From Flavobacterium tyrosinilyticum (GTDB lineage: Bacteria; Bacteroidota; Bacteroidia; Flavobacteriales; Flavobacteriaceae): 64,000 nt of DNA. Shown one piece after another: positions 61,498 through 64,000 of this stretch (within the stretch, counting starts at the first letter, position 1; every line of letters begins with the position of its first letter). A program made the position numbers and the translations under genes. The notes beneath the pieces were generated by a model. That model was not told the origin of the DNA, searched no databases, and worked only from the letters and a program-made list of their open reading frames with translations. Location of the stretch: the NCBI RefSeq assembly GCF_023656565.1, contig NZ_JAMOKG010000001.1:192456-256455 (forward strand), written 5' to 3'.

Positions 61498-63500
61498 GAT
61501 AATTCTAATACAATTGTTGTGTTTTTACTTATACTGGTTCCCGCTTGAATCGATTGATTCTTTACTTTTCCCATTCCATTTACTTTTACTTTCAAACCTA
61601 AATTTTCTAGTAAAGCAATCGCGTCCATTCCTGGCATTCCTTTTAAATTCGGAATCTGGTTAAGCTTTTTATTAGCTTCAGCCGTATATTTATCATAACT
61701 AGCATCCTGCTTCGGAATCCTAGAATCTAATTTTTTGATTTTATTTGTCGAAGGCGCATCAGTAAAAATCTTTTGCGCAATTCTCTTAAAAACCGGTCCG
61801 GCAACATCTGCTCCATAGTAATTATTTCTAGACGTATTAGGTTTATGAACCACTACAATACAAGAATACTTTGGATGATCAGCTGGAAAATACCCCGCAA
61901 AAGAAGATGCATAATACATTCCTTCTCTTCCTGCGTTACCATAATTCACCATAGCTGTTCCCGTTTTTCCTGCCATTGAAAAATCTTTCGAATACAACTT
62001 AGAACCTGTTCCTTTTTTAACCACATTCGCCAAGACTGCTTTTACTTTTTTAAGTGTTTCTGGCGAACAAACCTTTGGATTCATTACTTCTGTATCAAAC
62101 TTTTTAATGGTTTTGTTCCATTCTTTAATTTCTGACACAAATTGTGGTTTTACCATTACCCCATTGTTTGCAACCGCATTATACAAGGTTAAAGTCTGCA
62201 TTGGCGTAACCGAAACATTATATCCAAAAGCCATCCACGGAAGCGTAGTTCCCGACCAATGTTTGTCTCCAGGCTGCGGAATATAAGGCCTTCCTTCTCC
62301 TTTAAAATGCAATCCCAATGGTTTATTTAAACCTAATTCATTAATATGATTTACAAACTTACGCGGGTTGCTTTTATAATTTTCATAAACCGCCTGAACC
62401 ATTACGGTATTCGACGAAAGCTCAAATCCGCGTGCCAAAGTAACTTTCCCGTAACCACCTCTATGCGAATCACGAACAGCTCTTCCATAATATCTAATTT
62501 CCCCTCCATGGCTATCGTAAACTGTACTCGTATCAGCCACTTTATCTTCTAAAATTGCCATTAAATCAACTAATTTAAAAGTCGATCCAGGTTCGTGAGA
62601 TTCAGCAACTGCATAATTGGTTGTTTCGTAATAAGAACCGTCTTCTGCTCTTCCTAAATTTGAAATTGCTTTTATGTATCCTGTTTCCGTTTCCATTACT
62701 ACCACACAACCGTGATCTGCTTCGTAATCTTCCAATTGTTTCAACAAAGCGTGGTGTGCGATATCTTGAATGAAAACATCTATAGTCGATATCACATCAT
62801 AACCGTCAATGGGATCTACTTCGTTTACATCACGAATTGGTTTCCATTGTCCTTTTGCAATTTTTTGCTTTAGAATCTTACCATCTTTTCCGTTCAAATA
62901 GCTTTTAAAAGCCCATTCAATTCCTTTTCCTACTTCTATTCCAGTTGCTGGATCAATACGGTCGTAACCAATTGTTCTTTCTGCAATTTTACCTATTGGA
63001 TGTTTTCTAACAGTTTCTTGCTCAACAATAATTCCACCTTTGAAAGCACCTAAATTGAATAATGGAAACCCTTTAATTTTAACATATTCCGTATAACTCA
63101 AATTGCGAGCAATCAAGTAATAACGGTTTTTATTCTCTCGTGCTTTTCGCAATTCTTTTTGAAAGTAACCGCTTGGCTTATCTAAAACTGTTGCTAGAGA
63201 ATCTGACAATTGTTTTACATATTTTTCGAAAGTCTCTGTTTTTGGCGCTTTTGCATCAAAACGAATTTCATAATTCGGAATTGATGTTGCCAACAAACTT
63301 CCATCGGCAGAATAAATATTTCCTTTATTGGCAGGAATTACAAAGTTTCTAACCGTACGCTGTTTCGCCAGTTTTCTGTAATAATCTCCATCAACCCACT
63401 GAATATTGGTTAATTTAACGACAATAGCAATTGCCATCAAAAAGATGAAAACTGCTACGAGGTAAATTCTGTAGGATATATGTTTATCGTCTACTGCCAT
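61494..63500 (-). CDS. ftsI: Septal peptidoglycan transpeptidase FtsI (PBP3-like)
   Basis: A 668-residue class B penicillin-binding protein. N-terminal membrane helix (about 10-30), PBP dimerisation domain, then transpeptidase domain with Ser306-Lys309 (GSTFKL), Ser363-x-Asn (SSN at 362-364) and KTGT near 520. A single C-terminal PASTA-like domain (IPNLKGMPGMDAIALLENLG) ends the protein. It crosslinks septal peptidoglycan and works with FtsW. Its 5' end overlaps the ftsL gene by 10 bases. Confidence 0.96.
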   Translation of the reverse strand: MAVDDKHISYRIYLVAVFIFLMAIAIVVKLTNIQWVDGDYYRKLAKQRTVRNFVIPANKGNIYSADGSLLATSIPNYEIRFDAKAPKTETFEKYVKQLSDSLATVLDKPSGYFQKELRKARENKNRYYLIARNLSYTEYVKIKGFPLFNLGAFKGGIIVEQETVRKHPIGKIAERTIGYDRIDPATGIEVGKGIEWAFKSYLNGKDGKILKQKIAKGQWKPIRDVNEVDPIDGYDVISTIDVFIQDIAHHALLKQLEDYEADHGCVVVMETETGYIKAISNLGRAEDGSYYETTNYAVAESHEPGSTFKLVDLMAILEDKVADTSTVYDSHGGEIRYYGRAVRDSHRGGYGKVTLARGFELSSNTVMVQAVYENYKSNPRKFVNHINELGLNKPLGLHFKGEGRPYIPQPGDKHWSGTTLPWMAFGYNVSVTPMQTLTLYNAVANNGVMVKPQFVSEIKEWNKTIKKFDTEVMNPKVCSPETLKKVKAVLANVVKKGTGSKLYSKDFSMAGKTGTAMVNYGNAGREGMYYASSFAGYFPADHPKYSCIVVVHKPNTSRNNYYGADVAGPVFKRIAQKIFTDAPSTNKIKKLDSRIPKQDASYDKYTAEANKKLNQIPNLKGMPGMDAIALLENLGLKVKVNGMGKVKNQSIQAGTSISKNTTIVLELS

Positions 63501-63838
63501 ATTCTTTTAAAGAAACTTTTTTCTTCTTCTTTTTTAACTTCTATTTTCACTGGAGGAACCGTCGACGGAAAAATTTGTTTTTCTAACATTTTATCCGAAA
63601 TGGTTGACTCCATTTTTAATTTCATCAATTCTGAACGGCGATCTACAAATTCTGATCTTAGTTCTTTTACTTCATTATTTAATTTCGCGATTTCAAAAAC
63701 CTTTTGTTCGTATCGCTGTGTATTGGCAATCATCAAAATGGCCAGCAGAATTATAAAGACGATAAATCGCCAATTTTTCACTGCATCTTCATGAATCAGG
63801 AATCTTGCTTTTAATATGCTAAATACACCACTTTTCAT
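63491..63838 (-). CDS. ftsL: FtsL-like cell division protein
   Basis: A 115-residue bitopic protein with a short cytoplasmic start, one membrane helix (about 23-40, WRFIVFIILLAILMIANTQ) and a coiled-coil (KLNNEVKELRSEFVDRRSEL), followed by a basic/acidic tail. Size, topology and position between rsmH and ftsI identify it as FtsL, a divisome protein that activates FtsWI. Sequence similarity in this family is low. Confidence 0.9.
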   Translation of the reverse strand: MKSGVFSILKARFLIHEDAVKNWRFIVFIILLAILMIANTQRYEQKVFEIAKLNNEVKELRSEFVDRRSELMKLKMESTISDKMLEKQIFPSTVPPVKIEVKKEEEKSFFKRIWQ

Positions 63839-63859
63839 TATTTCCTACCTTAATATATA

Positions 63860-64000
63860 TTATAGCTTTTCTGCGACTCTTAATTTGGCACTTCTTGCTC
63901 TATTATTAATTTTGATTTCTTCGTTGTCTGGAACAATCAGTTTTCCGATAGTTTTGAATGGAACTGAAAAATTTCCGTAAAAATCTCTTTCTGGCTCTCC
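63860..64000 (-). CDS. rsmH: 16S rRNA m4C1402 methyltransferase RsmH (3' end only)
   Basis: Only the last 46 codons are in the window; the gene continues past the right edge. The end reads IKINNRARSAKLRVAEKL, the conserved RsmH (MraW) C-terminus with N-x-RARSAKLR. It is the usual gene preceding ftsL in dcw clusters, 21 bases upstream here. Confidence 0.93.
   Translation of the reverse strand, partial: GEPERDFYGNFSVPFKTIGKLIVPDNEEIKINNRARSAKLRVAEKL

Overview
The window comes from a member of the Flavobacteriia (Bacteroidota), most likely a gliding Flavobacterium close to F. johnsoniae. The DNA is A+T-rich. Starts lack Shine-Dalgarno sequences, and many genes are preceded by the Bacteroidota -7 box TAnnTTTG. 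A complete gldK-gldL-gldM-gldN set is present with a second gldN paralogue (gldO), the gldN/gldO pair described in F. johnsoniae. MurE carries the DNPR motif expected for meso-diaminopimelate peptidoglycan.

Layout. (1) 1-7020, minus strand: a tellurite/stress (Ter) operon with five TerD-domain proteins, a TelA-family protein, a phosphoribosyltransferase-like protein, a HAD hydrolase, an unrecognised 321-residue protein and a truncated VWA (TerY-like) gene. (2) 7359-8796: a DUF983 protein and an FAD oxidoreductase. (3) 8875-14770, minus: gldO, gldN, gldM, gldL, gldK, the core and motor of the type IX secretion/gliding machine, followed upstream by an arginase-fold protein lacking metal ligands and by topA. 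(4) 19259-27536, plus: miaB, a small GxxExxY gene framed by inverted repeats, a sigma-54 activator, lptE, a large Glu/Pro-rich TPR-like protein, secG and groES-groEL. (5) 27989-33612: a phosphodiesterase, an SDR enzyme, an AraC regulator, a SulP transporter and a small HMA-like protein. (6) 33783-48323: a LytS/LytTR two-component pair, then a run of small accessory genes (Cas2-like small protein, XRE regulator, DoxX, TMEM143/DUF3754, DUF2199, Mpo1-like, LCMT-type methyltransferase, TlpA-like thioredoxin protein, unknown secreted and membrane proteins, RibD-type reductase, TPR protein). (7) 48424-64000, minus: tRNA-Arg(TCG), a YqeY-like protein and the dcw cell-wall/division cluster in the order rsmH (partial), ftsL, ftsI, murE, mraY, murD, ftsW, murG, murC, ftsQ, ftsA, ftsZ.

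How the genes fit together. The ter genes probably act as one stress-response unit, in which calcium-binding TerD proteins and TelA work alongside a small nucleotide-type biosynthetic module (PRTase plus HAD). The gld genes build the envelope-spanning secretion/motility complex. lptE, secG and groESL are envelope and protein-folding genes beside a sigma-54 activator. The dcw cluster makes lipid II (murE, mraY, murD, murG, murC), flips or polymerises and crosslinks it (ftsW, ftsI), and assembles the division ring (ftsL, ftsQ, ftsA, ftsZ).

The most unusual non-coding feature is the density of long nested inverted repeats between genes. Examples are 27595-27887 (three nested arms), 38528-38782 (arms of 52 bp), 31350-31457, 29251-29282 and 18988-19135. 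One such inverted-repeat pair (20710-20741 and 21144-21175) tightly brackets the GxxExxY gene and so resembles a minimal mobile cassette. Four genes have a -7 box that ends only 4-5 nt before the ATG, which predicts leaderless transcripts.
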